Assembly (NCBI RefSeq): GCF_003946555.1
Contig: NZ_RHOO01000011.1
Location: 1-64,000, forward strand
Reading direction: 5' to 3'
DNA length: 64,000 bases
Source: Companilactobacillus hulinensis
GTDB lineage: Bacteria; Bacillota; Bacilli; Lactobacillales; Lactobacillaceae
Under the pieces are notes generated by a model, which saw only the letters and a program-made list of their open reading frames with translations, had not been told where the DNA came from and did no database searches. Of this stretch, positions 17,318 through 28,936 are shown piece after piece. Every line of letters starts with the position of its first letter. Within the stretch, counting starts at the first letter, position 1. Both the position numbers and the translations under genes were made by a program.

Positions 17318-18217
17318 CCTTATACTTTGAACCAACTGATAAACTGCCCCAACCATTCCAGCATCATTCTTCAACTCAGCAGGAACGACTTTTGGCAAGT
17401 CCAAATCAACGATACTATTATGAGTTTTTTGAACTGCTTTTATTTCATCATTCAATCTATTCATAAACTCTTCGTTGGCACTGATTCCGCCACCAATAAT
17501 TACTACTTCTGGATCAAACGAAACCATCAAGTTGATAATTCCTTTTGCCAAACTGTGATAGTAGCTCTTGAAGACATTTTGAGCTAATACTTCACCTTCA
17601 TCAGCACGTTTGAAAATAACACGGGCATCATCGACTTTGTCATCACTGAATTGGTTGTAACGGCGAATCAATCCGATAACTGTAGCACCACGGAAGTTCA
17701 GTGATCCCATTTCAGTATCAACGTCATCATCTTCAACAATCATCCAGCCAAATTCACCTGAGCGGGCATGCGCTCCACGATAGATCTGATCATTGATAAT
17801 GATTCCGCCACCGACACCTGTTCCAAGTACCAAACTCAAGTAATCATGTACACCTTGAGCGGCTCCAAGCCACTTTTCAGCAATTGCTGCAGCATTAGCG
17901 TCATTTTCTATTTTAACTGGTAATTCTGTCTTTTCTTCCAAAATACTTTGAAGATTAATTCCATAGAATGGTTTAACCGCACCAGCAATGGTCAAGAAGC
18001 CATCACTCTGAACCACTCCAGGCATACTTACTCCGATACCATCAAACGGTCCAAAGTCTTGGTGTAATTGGAAGAATGCATTCAAAATCTTAGTTATAAG
18101 TTCATCTTTTGTACCAGTGGTTTTGAAGCTGTCTTTATGCGAGACATTACCTTCTCCATCAACGATTCCATATTTAATAGAAGTTCCACCGATATCAAGT
18201 CCAATATATTTTTTCAT
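17315..18217 (-). CDS. ROK family sugar kinase (glucokinase / beta-glucoside kinase type)
   Basis: A 300-residue ROK protein. ATP-binding DIGGTSIKYGIVD lies at residues 8-20, SGEFGWM in the middle and VVIIGGGIS near residue 245. The classic Cys-rich zinc motif C-x-C-x2-G-x2-G-C is absent, as in the SGEFG subfamily of beta-glucoside and related kinases. No DNA-binding domain, so it is an enzyme, not a repressor. It lies 9 bp after the GH1 gene in the operon EIIC - GH1 - kinase. It may phosphorylate the free glucose left after phospho-beta-glucoside cleavage. Its stop codon lies in an R2 repeat, so its last residues could be element-derived. Confidence 0.88.
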   Translation of the reverse strand: MKKYIGLDIGGTSIKYGIVDGEGNVSHKDSFKTTGTKDELITKILNAFFQLHQDFGPFDGIGVSMPGVVQSDGFLTIAGAVKPFYGINLQSILEEKTELPVKIENDANAAAIAEKWLGAAQGVHDYLSLVLGTGVGGGIIINDQIYRGAHARSGEFGWMIVEDDDVDTEMGSLNFRGATVIGLIRRYNQFSDDKVDDARVIFKRADEGEVLAQNVFKSYYHSLAKGIINLMVSFDPEVVIIGGGISANEEFMNRLNDEIKAVQKTHNSIVDLDLPKVVPAELKNDAGMVGAVYQLVQSIR

Positions 18218-18226
18218 GTCCTCACC

Positions 18227-21059
<2,833 letters not shown>

Positions 21060-21094
21060 AATTGATGTTCCCCCTTCAAATAACTTACAAGAAC

Positions 21095-21123
21095 AGTATA
21101 TAAAAGCGCTTCCATATTGTGAA
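21095..21123 (-). promoter_or_regulatory. Promoter of the EIIC-GH1-kinase operon with a cre-like site
   Basis: On the minus strand TTCACA (-35), 17 bp, TATACT (-10). The spacer contains TGGAAGCGCTTTTA (21101-21114), close to the CcpA consensus TGWAANCGNTNWCA. Binding there would block the promoter, so catabolite repression by CcpA is likely. Confidence 0.65.
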
Positions 21124-21194
21124 GACTTTGGAGGCGTTCTGCTTGTTCATACCGGGGTTATGATTCATGTTTCACAAATGGTACACCCTGTACC

Positions 21195-21941
21195 TCAAAT
21201 TAGACGACGAGATACCTCTTGATGACGCAATTCCCTTAGAAGCGTCTCAACTATGTACATTGCTGGAATCTGTGTGGTCAGGTCATAATAACGATGGATT
21301 CTCTCTTCCGGAACATGATATGTCAAAGCATATCGACTCATGCGCGCAATCGTACTTTCGATATCACCAGTAATACTAATGATCTCTGTATCAGGATCAT
21401 TGGTGAAGTCGTTCAACAATTCAACCAACTCAGTTGTTTTACCAGATACTGAGAAGACGATCAGAATATTGTTAGCTGAGTTACGTACCTGTGGTAACAA
21501 CGGATAGAACGGGTCCTTGACCGCAAAACTATTGAACCCCAATGACGACGCCTGCCTAGAAGCATATTCCGCAATTGCTCCAGAGGCACCAATCCCTAGA
21601 AATATCACATTATCTGCATCCAGCATCAGATTAACTGACATCTTAATAACCTTATCAATATCAGCAGGGAATGCATCCCGGTCAATAATTTGAATGCCCT
21701 CACCTTGAGAATCAGTTAATTCATTATTCTCACTTCGAAATGATACCTTGAACTCTGGGAAACTATCATATCCTATTTTCCTAATAAACCTCATAACAGA
21801 TGAATTAGAAACGTGTGCACCTTGTGCAACTTCCCGAACTCTCATAAATGGCACCTGCTCAGAATGCTCGACAATGAAACGATAGATTGCCAAGTCAACT
21901 TCTGATAATTTATCTAAATCTTTAAATCCAAAAAAAGCCAT
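21195..21941 (-). CDS. RpiR-family transcriptional regulator (HTH plus SIS domain)
   Basis: A regulator of 248 residues. The helix-turn-helix occupies about residues 1-75 (MRVREVAQGAHVSNSSVMRFIRKIG), and the SIS phosphosugar-binding domain about 100-235 (FLGIGASGAIAEYASRQ, IVFSVSGKTTELVELL). The ATG at 21941 follows AGAGGTG by 8 nt. It ends 136 bp upstream of the EIIC start on the same strand, so it probably senses a phosphosugar from that operon and controls it. It has its own promoter region beyond 21942. Confidence 0.9.
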   Translation of the reverse strand: MAFFGFKDLDKLSEVDLAIYRFIVEHSEQVPFMRVREVAQGAHVSNSSVMRFIRKIGYDSFPEFKVSFRSENNELTDSQGEGIQIIDRDAFPADIDKVIKMSVNLMLDADNVIFLGIGASGAIAEYASRQASSLGFNSFAVKDPFYPLLPQVRNSANNILIVFSVSGKTTELVELLNDFTNDPDTEIISITGDIESTIARMSRYALTYHVPEERIHRYYDLTTQIPAMYIVETLLRELRHQEVSRRLI

Positions 21942-22042
21942 ATCCAATTCACCTCTACTTTTTACAATACTATTTTAGCAGTTATTGGATAGGGCTTTCA
22001 TTACATTTAGATCAATGCTAAGTTAAAATTTTGGTTTTAATT

Positions 22043-22100
22043 AAAAGTATATACTTTTATATAATTAAGCGTTTACATTACTGCAAAAATAAGCGATAAT
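22043..22100 (+). promoter_or_regulatory. Palindrome and promoter between rpiR-type gene and a small gene
   Basis: AAAAGTATATACTTTT (22043-22058) is a perfect 16-bp palindrome. It lies upstream of TTTACA (22072-22077), a 17-bp spacer and GATAAT (22095-22100), which drive the gene at 22129. A similar AAAAGTATATACATTT lies in the gntR-GH1 region near 38378. The binding protein is unknown. Confidence 0.5.
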
Positions 22101-22128
22101 AGAAGTATCAATAATAAAGGGTGATATT

Positions 22129-22434
22129 ATGCAATTATTATTCTCAATACTTATCAACGCTATAGGTCTAGTGGTACTTGTTGTTCCACTATGGCTACTA
22201 GGCAGTAAAAACACATCGATCTCAATGCGTCCAGATGGCAAAGATGGATTCTACACTTATGCCTGGTTCTACGAAAATACTAAATCCAAGATTCTTGATG
22301 GTGAAGCTTATAAAAAGGGTGCCGAAATCGGCACACCACAAGGTCAAAAATATCTCATTAAAGATGTCGAGAAGTCTCGGTACCTTTTAGGTATGCAGAC
22401 TCGCTATGATTTTGAAATTGAGAATTTGGGTTAG
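22129..22434 (+). CDS. Hypothetical membrane-anchored protein, 101 aa
   Basis: One N-terminal transmembrane helix (about residues 3-24) is followed by a soluble part with KNTSISMRPDGKDGFYTYAWFYENTKSK and a C-terminal block of mixed charge. AAGGGTG precedes the ATG. It has its own promoter and a terminator right behind it, so it is monocistronic. I do not recognise the family and suggest no function. Codon use looks like its neighbours, and there is no sign of truncation. Confidence 0.7.
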   Translation: MQLLFSILINAIGLVVLVVPLWLLGSKNTSISMRPDGKDGFYTYAWFYENTKSKILDGEAYKKGAEIGTPQGQKYLIKDVEKSRYLLGMQTRYDFEIENLG

Positions 22435-22473
22435 GTTTCGTGTTCTATTTCTGATTTTATTTAAGATAATATA

Positions 22474-22518
22474 TAGGAAGACAATTTCTACAGAATAAAG
22501 AAAATGTCTTCCTATTTT
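22474..22518 (+). terminator. Terminator of the small gene at 22129
   Basis: AGGAAGACA..TGTCTTCCT hairpin (22475-22513) followed by TTTTG. Located 40 bp after the stop codon. Confidence 0.8.
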
Positions 22519-22545
22519 GTTTGGAATCAGTTAAATTCGGTTAAA

Positions 22546-22584
22546 ACAAAAATTCCTCAGTATATTCTACTGGGGAATTTTTGT
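22546..22584. terminator. Second terminator-like hairpin
   Basis: ACAAAAATTCC..GGGGAATTTTTGT, a symmetric hairpin with A- and T-runs on its two arms. It faces the 3' end of the convergent DinB-like gene beyond the R2 repeat. Confidence 0.7.
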
Positions 22585-22602
22585 GTGGTTAAAGTTTTAC
22601 GT

Positions 22603-22763
22603 AAACGAGTTGCACAAAGCAACTTCCTGCGCCTGCTACGGATAAGAAACGCGTTTACGAGAGACAATATCTTCTGCTTACTACGGTCACCAATCGCACC
22701 AACTTCGTTGGCACAATCTTAACCTAGGTAATACTCGGATATTCCCGTCTCTCGACACGCTCT
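22603..22763 (-). repeat. R2 palindromic element, copy f, with a truncated left copy
   Basis: 22603-22646 is only the left half of an R2 element (AAACGAGTTGCACAAAGC.. to CTGCTACGGATAAG). A full element, 22647-22763, follows: AAACGCGTTTACGAGAG.. to ..CTCTCGACACGCTCT, with TTCTGCTTACTACGG and CCTAGGTAATACTCGG. Its end overlaps the stop codon TAG of the following minus-strand gene. Confidence 0.75.
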
Positions 22764-23283
22764 AAGCGCGTTGGCGCAAATTAAAGTTCTTCCACTTTTT
22801 AACCTGACGGCTATAATTTGTGAAGGGTGAAATCGCATTAATGCGAATCCATTTAGCTACAGGCCACATAGCCTTAGTCGTGGCCCATTGTCTTTCGCCG
22901 GGTTTGAATAGTTCATCATGTGACATGTGTTCGATCCAATCAACTAATTCTTCAACTACTCTGCCTAGTTCTTCTTTCTCATTGTCCAAGCCTTGTGAAC
23001 CATATTTGACATTGAAATCATCGTACAACTGTCTAATCTGATCCCACTTGTAGCCTGGGGTTGGTGTCGTGATATCTTGGCCGCCCTCTTCGGTCTTTTC
23101 CCATGACAAGATCATATTGATCCAACCAACTTGATACGAAAGCATCTCACGCGGTGTCTTTTCGACTTGCTCGATTCTCTCATCTGCAACGTCATCCGTA
23201 ATACCTTCATATTGATCAATGAATTGGTGATAACTCTTTCTAATTTGGTCTATTAATTCTGCTGAATTCTTATATACCTGCAT
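22762..23283 (-). CDS. ClbS/DfsB-family (DUF1706) four-helix-bundle protein
   Basis: A 173-residue soluble protein, mainly alpha-helical. Blocks EKTPREMLSYQVGWINMILSWE, PGYKWDQIRQLYDDFN and ATTKAMWPVAKWIRINAISPFTNYSRQ are those of the DfsB/ClbS (DUF1706) branch of the DinB-like superfamily. ClbS itself hydrolyses colibactin, but most members have no known substrate. The ATG at 23283 follows GGTAGCG; upstream in-frame starts lack a site. The TAG stop lies in an R2 repeat, so the extreme C-terminus (NLRQRA) may be element-derived. Monocistronic. Confidence 0.85.
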   Translation of the reverse strand: MQVYKNSAELIDQIRKSYHQFIDQYEGITDDVADERIEQVEKTPREMLSYQVGWINMILSWEKTEEGGQDITTPTPGYKWDQIRQLYDDFNVKYGSQGLDNEKEELGRVVEELVDWIEHMSHDELFKPGERQWATTKAMWPVAKWIRINAISPFTNYSRQVKKWKNFNLRQRA

Positions 23284-23440
23284 ACATTCGCTACCTTTCA
23301 TTGATTTTAAAGATTCCACACGGGACCTCTCCAATATCTATTATAGACGCTTTCTTGTCACAACTGTTGTAAAAGGCTTAATAATTAATTTTATTCTAAT
23401 AATTAAAATAATTTTGTGCTTATTATTCTTCAAAAATCGC

Positions 23441-23478
23441 AAAAAAAAGAAGTTGCCTTTAACTTCAAAACAACTTCA
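23441..23478 (-). terminator. Terminator after the sdaA operon
   Basis: On the minus strand GAAGTTG..CAACTTC followed by eight T. It overlaps the last codons of the P-loop kinase gene. Confidence 0.8.
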
Positions 23479-23950
23479 AGTCTTTTAAAATAATCTCGAT
23501 TCTAGCAGGGTCATCCTCATCATGGAAAACAGTATTCTCAAATCCAAGCTCATCCTTTTCTTGCCACCAACTACGCATGGTAGCTTCATCAAAATGACGT
23601 TTTTTAGTAAGATTACGACGATATGTTTCATCGAAAGAAACATCAATATAATACGTCAACATTTTTTCATCCATAATATGCTTCCAAGATTTCAACAAAT
23701 CTTGATAGACAGATTTTTTCAAAATGCCTTCTACTATAATGTAGTCAACATTTTCAAATCCCCAATGAACCATTGAGTTCATCAATGAAATAGAATAAGT
23801 ATCCTTTGAGGTAGTCTTACTTATCATTTGCATCCGCACATTGTCTTGATTGATGTACAAAACATTCTCGGGAAGTTCATCTTTCAAATGTTCTGCCGTT
23901 GTTGTTTTACCTGAACCGGAATTTCCCCGTAACAAGATTAGATTTTTCAT
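23465..23950 (-). CDS. P-loop kinase-like protein (zeta toxin / AAA_33-like)
   Basis: A 161-residue P-loop NTPase. Walker A is LRGNSGSGKTTTAEHL at the N-terminus, followed by INQDNVRMQMIS and DYIIVEGIL, as in small-molecule or nucleotide kinases of the AAA_33 type. Its ATG overlaps the sdaAA stop by one base (TAATG), so translation is coupled. The substrate is unknown. Link to serine catabolism is only positional. No antitoxin partner is present, so a toxin role is unlikely. Confidence 0.8.
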   Translation of the reverse strand: MKNLILLRGNSGSGKTTTAEHLKDELPENVLYINQDNVRMQMISKTTSKDTYSISLMNSMVHWGFENVDYIIVEGILKKSVYQDLLKSWKHIMDEKMLTYYIDVSFDETYRRNLTKKRHFDEATMRSWWQEKDELGFENTVFHDEDDPARIEIILKDLKLF

Positions 23951-24825
23951 TATTTTTTGTCGTCACCAAAAATTTCTTTCTTTAATCTTAAAGCTGTTGG
24001 TGAAACAGCAAGTCCACCTTCAGCTGTCTCTTTGAACATTGATGGTAATTGTTGACCAACACGGTGCATTGTTTCAACAACTTCATCTACAGGAATAACA
24101 TTCTTAACTCCAGCCAATGCCATATCAGCTGAAATCATCGCCTGTGATGACCCCATTGCGTTACGCTTAACACAAGGAATCTCAACCAACCCGGCTACTG
24201 GATCACAGATCAATCCCATTAAGTTCTGTAAAGTCATAGCAATGGCATATCCAGCTTGTTCAGCAGTGCCGCCTTTGGCAATAACCAATGATGCAGCAGC
24301 CATGGCGCTAGCTGAACCAACTTCAGCCTGACAACCACCCTCGGCACCAGCAATTGACGAATTGTTAGCAATTGCTAATCCAAAAGCACCAGCAGTAAAC
24401 AAGAAGTCGATTTGATCATCACGTGACATCCCTAATCTATCACGAACTGCCATCAAAACTCCAGCAAGAACTCCGGCACTACCAGCAGTTGGAGTTGCAC
24501 AGATCAAACCCATTTTGGCATTAACTTCATTTACAGCCACAGCATTTCTGGCCGCTTCAAGGATCGGTTGTCCACTTAAGAAGTCACCTTTGGCAATGTA
24601 TTCATCCATTCGTTTGGCATCCCCACCGGTCAAGCCAGTAACCGACTTAACACCAGCAATACCTTGCTTAACAGACCCTTCCATAGCTTCCAAATTACGA
24701 GCCATCAAAGATCTGATTTTTTCACGTGTACGACCTGTATTCTCCATTTCGGTAACGATCATGAGTTCCGCAACTGAAGAATAGTCTTGGCTTTGTTTAA
24801 TTAAATCACTTACTGTATAAAACAT
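23950..24825 (-). CDS. sdaAA: L-serine dehydratase, iron-sulfur-dependent, alpha subunit
   Basis: A 291-residue subunit. With SdaAB it converts L-serine to pyruvate and ammonia. Three Cys that should bind the 4Fe-4S cluster are visible in EGGCQAEVGSA, LICDPVAG and EIPCVKRN; TPTAGSAGVLAG is also conserved. The ATG at 24825 follows TTTGGAGGA. The beta subunit gene lies upstream on the same strand but is separated by 524 bp filled by two R1 elements, so the usual tight sdaAB-sdaAA operon is split. A P-loop kinase gene is coupled downstream. Confidence 0.94.
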   Translation of the reverse strand: MFYTVSDLIKQSQDYSSVAELMIVTEMENTGRTREKIRSLMARNLEAMEGSVKQGIAGVKSVTGLTGGDAKRMDEYIAKGDFLSGQPILEAARNAVAVNEVNAKMGLICATPTAGSAGVLAGVLMAVRDRLGMSRDDQIDFLFTAGAFGLAIANNSSIAGAEGGCQAEVGSASAMAAASLVIAKGGTAEQAGYAIAMTLQNLMGLICDPVAGLVEIPCVKRNAMGSSQAMISADMALAGVKNVIPVDEVVETMHRVGQQLPSMFKETAEGGLAVSPTALRLKKEIFGDDKK

Positions 24826-24906
24826 AATTTGTCCTCCAAACGAGTTACCGCTTTGTTCCACTCTCTATTTAATTAAAGAACTACGTATTTTTTAAGGAGA
24901 AGTTTT

Positions 24907-25092
24907 GCCGCATCCGGTTATAAAATATTTCATCTGCCGTGTGGAACAGTCCGAGCCTAAGGAGCGGTCTCGAACTTCGACTTGAAGCTTTGCTACGCAA
25001 ATCTCCAAGTTCGTCCAGTGGCGTAAGAACGGAAAAACCACCGTTCCAACGCCACGCTCACGGCTGATAAAATATTTTGTAACCTCCTGCTG
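24907..25092 (-). repeat. R1 palindromic element, copy f (left half of doublet 3)
   Basis: R1 in reverse orientation between sdaAB and sdaAA. Basal stem TATAAAATATTTCATC pairs with GATAAAATATTTTGTA. It contains CTTCGACTTGAAGC, the GCTTTGCTACGCAAATC hairpin B, and CGTCCAGTGGCGT. Outer end is CCGCATCCGG. Confidence 0.85.
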
Positions 25093-25153
25093 GAATTCTA
25101 TTACTTTTCTAATAAAATTTATCAAATTTAAAATTAATAGAATCACCCATACT

Positions 25154-25336
25154 AGCCGGAGTCTGAAAGTAATAAGGCAGCTGTGATAATGTTGTTGGAT
25201 GGTGATTTACCATCCTTACAACATAGGACGTCTTTTGAAATCTGCGATTTATGCAGAGTTCAAAAGCGAGACTTCAGACCGCTTTTCGGCTGAAGTCGGT
25301 CCCACAGCAGACTTGTTACTTTCAGACGCAGGCGGC
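25154..25336 (+). repeat. R1 palindromic element, copy g (right half of doublet 3)
   Basis: R1 in forward orientation. Basal stem TCTGAAAGTAATAAG pairs with CTTGTTACTTTCAGA. Hairpin A is AATGTTGT..ACAACAT, hairpin B CTTTTGAAATCTGC..GCAGAGTTCAAAAG and hairpin C ACTTCAG..CTGAAGT. The 61-bp spacer to copy f itself holds an inverted repeat, ATTCTATTA (25095) and TAATAGAAT (25135). Confidence 0.85.
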
Positions 25337-25349
25337 AAAAACTCAAACC

Positions 25350-26021
25350 TCAATCAAAGAAAGTAACATTAACCATATTATCCAATGATTGCAACTCTTC
25401 CATAATTTCTTTTTTATCCTTTGTATCATCAACTTCGATAATCATGATGGCTTGCTCACCCTTAGATTCACGTGTTACGGTCATCGTACCGATGTTGATA
25501 TCACGTTTTGTGAAGATGTCAGTTACCTTGGTGATCATCCCTGCAACATCTTGATGGACTGTTATATAGGTAGGAACACCCATGCTTAGTGAAATTTTGA
25601 GACCATTGATTTCAGAAATTTGAATATTACCACCACCAATGGAGATACCAGTAACTGATAACTTGTGCTTACCCTTGATCATAGTGATCTTAGTAGTATT
25701 CGGATGGTCGACTTTGTCGCTCTTAGGAACAAAGGCAACCTTGATCCCATCTTCATAAGCTATTTTTAATGAATCAGCCAATCTGGAATCATCCGGAGCC
25801 ATGCCTAATAGTCCACCAACAATAGCTACATCAGTTCCATGACCACGATATGTCTTAGCAAAGGATTCATATAAGTTAATCGTAATTTTGTCTGGTTTTT
25901 CACCAAAGATATCATGTACAACTTTACCAATTCTGGCTGCGCCGGCAGTATGAGAACTGCTGGGACCAACCATGACTGGTCCAATTATGTCAAATACACT
26001 GTTAAAACGTAAATCTCCCAT
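25350..26021 (-). CDS. sdaAB: L-serine dehydratase, iron-sulfur-dependent, beta subunit
   Basis: A 223-residue subunit. The conserved GPSSSHTAGAARIG lies at about residues 19-32, and an ACT regulatory domain occupies about residues 148-220 (VHQDVAGMITKVTDIFTKRDINIG). AAAAGGAG precedes the ATG. It is first of the sda genes; the R1 doublet follows 14 bp after the stop and must be transcribed if the operon is still intact. An independent promoter for sdaAA would otherwise be needed. Confidence 0.94.
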   Translation of the reverse strand: MGDLRFNSVFDIIGPVMVGPSSSHTAGAARIGKVVHDIFGEKPDKITINLYESFAKTYRGHGTDVAIVGGLLGMAPDDSRLADSLKIAYEDGIKVAFVPKSDKVDHPNTTKITMIKGKHKLSVTGISIGGGNIQISEINGLKISLSMGVPTYITVHQDVAGMITKVTDIFTKRDINIGTMTVTRESKGEQAIMIIEVDDTKDKKEIMEELQSLDNMVNVTFFD

Positions 26022-26181
26022 AATAAGTACTCCTTTTTAAACAAGTTGAATGTTATTCATTGAAATAGTACATTATTTTGTTACATAAATCATTTAATTT
26101 TAAAAATCATCATATTAATTTATAACCACGTAAACTTTAATGCTAAAATAAATATATTAATATTTTGAAAGCCATGAAAAA

Positions 26182-27390
26182 ATGCAAAACTTTATAAACA
26201 ATTACCTAACTATTACCGATCTTGTCGTGCTATTGATTACGGTTGGATTAATAACGGTCATCACTCTTGTATCGTATTCAATTGAGAAGAAGGTCAGTGC
26301 CGCGTCTCCGTTCTTCATCCGTTTAGGTGTGCACATTCTCGAAAGTGCCATTCTTATCGTCAGTATCTTAGTTCTTCGTGAAGTATTTACCACCGTTAAC
26401 AACGGCAAATTTATGCAAGACGCATGGTTATATGCTAATGCTCAAATCGCCGTCTCCTTCTATGGTTTCTTAATACTTAACAATCGTCTGGTCGAATTAG
26501 TAACTTTGGCCTTACCGTTTCTATACAATCCATCATTGAATGTCACCAGATTGGACAGCCCTCTTTGGCCGCTATTCATCGGAATATACTTCGTATTACT
26601 TACCACAGTTGATTACGCATACAGTCACAAAGACGATATGCTCATATCAAGCTATAAGTATACAATTGCCCAAACGGTTTACGGAATGTCATGGTGGATA
26701 CTTCTTTGGATCGACTATCATTTCAATCCGCTTCAGATACTTATTTCGATGATATTCTTCGAGGTCTTTATGGCAATATTCCGTTTAACCGAGGTCAGAT
26801 TACGTGCTTCATTTGCGGACTACAAAGACCTAGAAATCAAGGCGAATTACGATGCCCTAACTGGTGTTAGAAACAGATCCAATCTCAACACTAGATCCAA
26901 AGAACTATTCGAAGAATTCAAACAAAGTGATGAATTAGGAACTATCGCTATGTTTGATATCGACCACTTCAAAAAATTCAATGATACTTATGGCCATGAA
27001 ACCGGTGATGAGGTTCTTCGACACGTAGCGCATCTAGTCGAGCGTGAACTACTTAGTCGTCAAGGCGAGCCCACCGGCGAATTGTTCAGATATGGTGGCG
27101 AAGAATTCATCATCATCTTTAAGAACGTAGACACTGCAGAGTCAGCCAGAATCGTTTACGACATTCGTAAGACACTTGCCGACATTCCTCTATTCATCAA
27201 TGGAACCAAGCTTGATGTAACGATGTGTTTCGGAATAACTGCCGTAACCAAGTCAGACGAAACTACTAAGGCTATCCTTGAACGTGTTGACCAATATCTC
27301 TATCAATCTAAGAATAATGGTAGAAACTGTGTCACTATTGAAGGCGAAACATACAGTTATGATAATCTCAAGCCCGCAGTAGCTGAGTAA
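26182..27390 (+). CDS. Membrane-bound GGDEF-domain protein (probable diguanylate cyclase)
   Basis: A 402-residue protein with six predicted N-terminal helices (residues 12-205). A linker (residues 207-222) and a GGDEF domain follow (NYDALTGVRNRSNL.. to NNGRNCVT). The active-site motif is GGEEF in FRYGGEEFIII near residue 304, with DIDHFKKFND upstream, so it should make cyclic di-GMP from two GTP. The RxxD product-inhibition site normally five residues before GGEEF is not seen. The ribosome-binding site is weak (GAAAG). Cyclic di-GMP enzymes are not common in lactobacilli, and no EAL or PilZ protein is in the window. Confidence 0.9.
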   Translation: MQNFINNYLTITDLVVLLITVGLITVITLVSYSIEKKVSAASPFFIRLGVHILESAILIVSILVLREVFTTVNNGKFMQDAWLYANAQIAVSFYGFLILNNRLVELVTLALPFLYNPSLNVTRLDSPLWPLFIGIYFVLLTTVDYAYSHKDDMLISSYKYTIAQTVYGMSWWILLWIDYHFNPLQILISMIFFEVFMAIFRLTEVRLRASFADYKDLEIKANYDALTGVRNRSNLNTRSKELFEEFKQSDELGTIAMFDIDHFKKFNDTYGHETGDEVLRHVAHLVERELLSRQGEPTGELFRYGGEEFIIIFKNVDTAESARIVYDIRKTLADIPLFINGTKLDVTMCFGITAVTKSDETTKAILERVDQYLYQSKNNGRNCVTIEGETYSYDNLKPAVAE

Positions 27391-27411
27391 TTTTTAGAAT
27401 AATAGCAATAA

Positions 27412-27456
27412 TAAAGGACCGGTATTTACTAAATTAGTAAATACCGGTCCTTATTT
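27412..27456. terminator. Strong bidirectional terminator
   Basis: AAGGACCGGTATTTAC, then TAAATTA, then GTAAATACCGGTCCTT: a perfect 16-bp stem with A/T-rich flanks. It serves the GGDEF gene and the convergent dipeptidase operon. Confidence 0.92.
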
Positions 27457-27482
27457 AATTCAGTAAATTTTGTAATTCAGGA

Positions 27483-28913
27483 CTATAGATTTGGATCCAT
27501 CTTGAATACAAGGTTTGATAGTTCACAACCTTGTGTAACTAAGTCTGCCATGAACTTCTTTGTCTCTTCGTTGTAGTGTGTAGCAATTTCGTGGTTTTGT
27601 TCTGTTAGATAATCTGTTAGAGCATCGCCTGACATTGTTACAGCTTTCTTATCAACTTCTTCGATCTTTCTTCTTGCCCATTCTGAAAGAGCTTTTTGAT
27701 AGTCTGTGTCTTGCTCAATGAATTCATTGTAGTGTGACTCAACTAACATACCTAATGCTTCATACATCCAGTATGAACTCTTCATATCCATCTTATCTGT
27801 CAATTCACGATATGATGCATCTGTATCGTTGGCATTTGTAAAGAATGGTACGTGTGGACTGAAGCTAGGTACACCGAATGCGATCCATTCTACACCGGCA
27901 GCTCCGTTCTTGTCTGAGTCACGCATTTGTAGAATGTGTGAGTTGGCTGTACGTGAAAGTGAGATTGCACGATATACTCTTCTCTCATGTTCTGTACCAT
28001 TGCCAAGTGGATCATATTTTGTTTCATTGTAGTGTGATTTCAAGATATATTGAATATCTTCAATTGATAATTTGTGTTCTGGTTTGCGAATAAATGGTAG
28101 TTCTGGTGATTCTGGGTCTTGTTCGATTGATGGGTTCCAGCATTTTTGTGTATACCATACACGAGGTGTGTTGTAGTGGTGATCTTTTTCAGTATCTGTT
28201 CCAAAGATGTGTCTGAAGTCCCAACGATCGTTATCTGGGTTCAAGTGGTGCTCTTCAACGAATTCTTGGATACCGTCTGCCCACATGTAGTTCTCTGGGT
28301 CATTGAAGTCGATGTCTTCGATAGCAATTTGGTTAGCAGCAACTGCATAACAGTCATCAGGGATACGTACAGCTACCCATTGGTGACCTGTAACAATTTC
28401 CATGTACCAAACTGAATCTTTATCATTGAATTGAATACCATTACCTTCAGCTGAACCATATTTCTTAATCAATTCACCAAGATAGCGAACACCATCTTTA
28501 GCTGATTTGATAAATGGCAATACTAGTGTTGTTAGTGAGTCTTCAGCGAATCCATTCTTTACGAATGGGTCGAATGCCAATACTCTTTCGTTAGCGTAAA
28601 CACTTTCTGTAGCACTTTCACCAACGTTCAATTCGTTGAATCCGTCTTCTTCGTTAGGACCTTCACTGTCATCACCATTTGGTGTTGATGTGTAACGCAT
28701 ACCTTCTTCTGGTAGTGGTACTGTCAAATTATTGAATGGTGATACATATGTTTCCTTACGTCCTGATACAGCTGGTTGTACGAAGAACTTCTTAGGATGG
28801 ATAGCTACCAAACGGTCTTCGTTTCTTGAGATATAAGTTGCTCCGTCCATTGAAGCATCTTTACCAACCATAATTGAAGTACATGCGGATAATTCTAGAC
28901 GATCTGTAGTCAT
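27483..28913 (-). CDS. pepD: C69-family dipeptidase (PepD-type), first copy
   Basis: A 476-residue Ntn-type cysteine peptidase that hydrolyses dipeptides in the cytoplasm. The catalytic Cys is in SACTSIMVGKDAS near residue 11, followed by DGATYISRNED. Some C69 enzymes are processed to expose this Cys, so the short N-terminal leader may be removed. It is the last gene of the operon ald - threonine deaminase - OPT transporter - PqqD-like - pepD and probably cleaves imported peptides. A related copy lies at 33813-35219. Confidence 0.93.
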   Translation of the reverse strand: MTTDRLELSACTSIMVGKDASMDGATYISRNEDRLVAIHPKKFFVQPAVSGRKETYVSPFNNLTVPLPEEGMRYTSTPNGDDSEGPNEEDGFNELNVGESATESVYANERVLAFDPFVKNGFAEDSLTTLVLPFIKSAKDGVRYLGELIKKYGSAEGNGIQFNDKDSVWYMEIVTGHQWVAVRIPDDCYAVAANQIAIEDIDFNDPENYMWADGIQEFVEEHHLNPDNDRWDFRHIFGTDTEKDHHYNTPRVWYTQKCWNPSIEQDPESPELPFIRKPEHKLSIEDIQYILKSHYNETKYDPLGNGTEHERRVYRAISLSRTANSHILQMRDSDKNGAAGVEWIAFGVPSFSPHVPFFTNANDTDASYRELTDKMDMKSSYWMYEALGMLVESHYNEFIEQDTDYQKALSEWARRKIEEVDKKAVTMSGDALTDYLTEQNHEIATHYNEETKKFMADLVTQGCELSNLVFKMDPNL

Positions 28914-28936
28914 AATAATTCCCCTCCAAAATTTAA

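Noticed and set aside
23465-23950. P-loop protein as a zeta-type toxin
   Set aside because: No antitoxin partner gene; it is translationally coupled to sdaAA, so a metabolic kinase is more likely.
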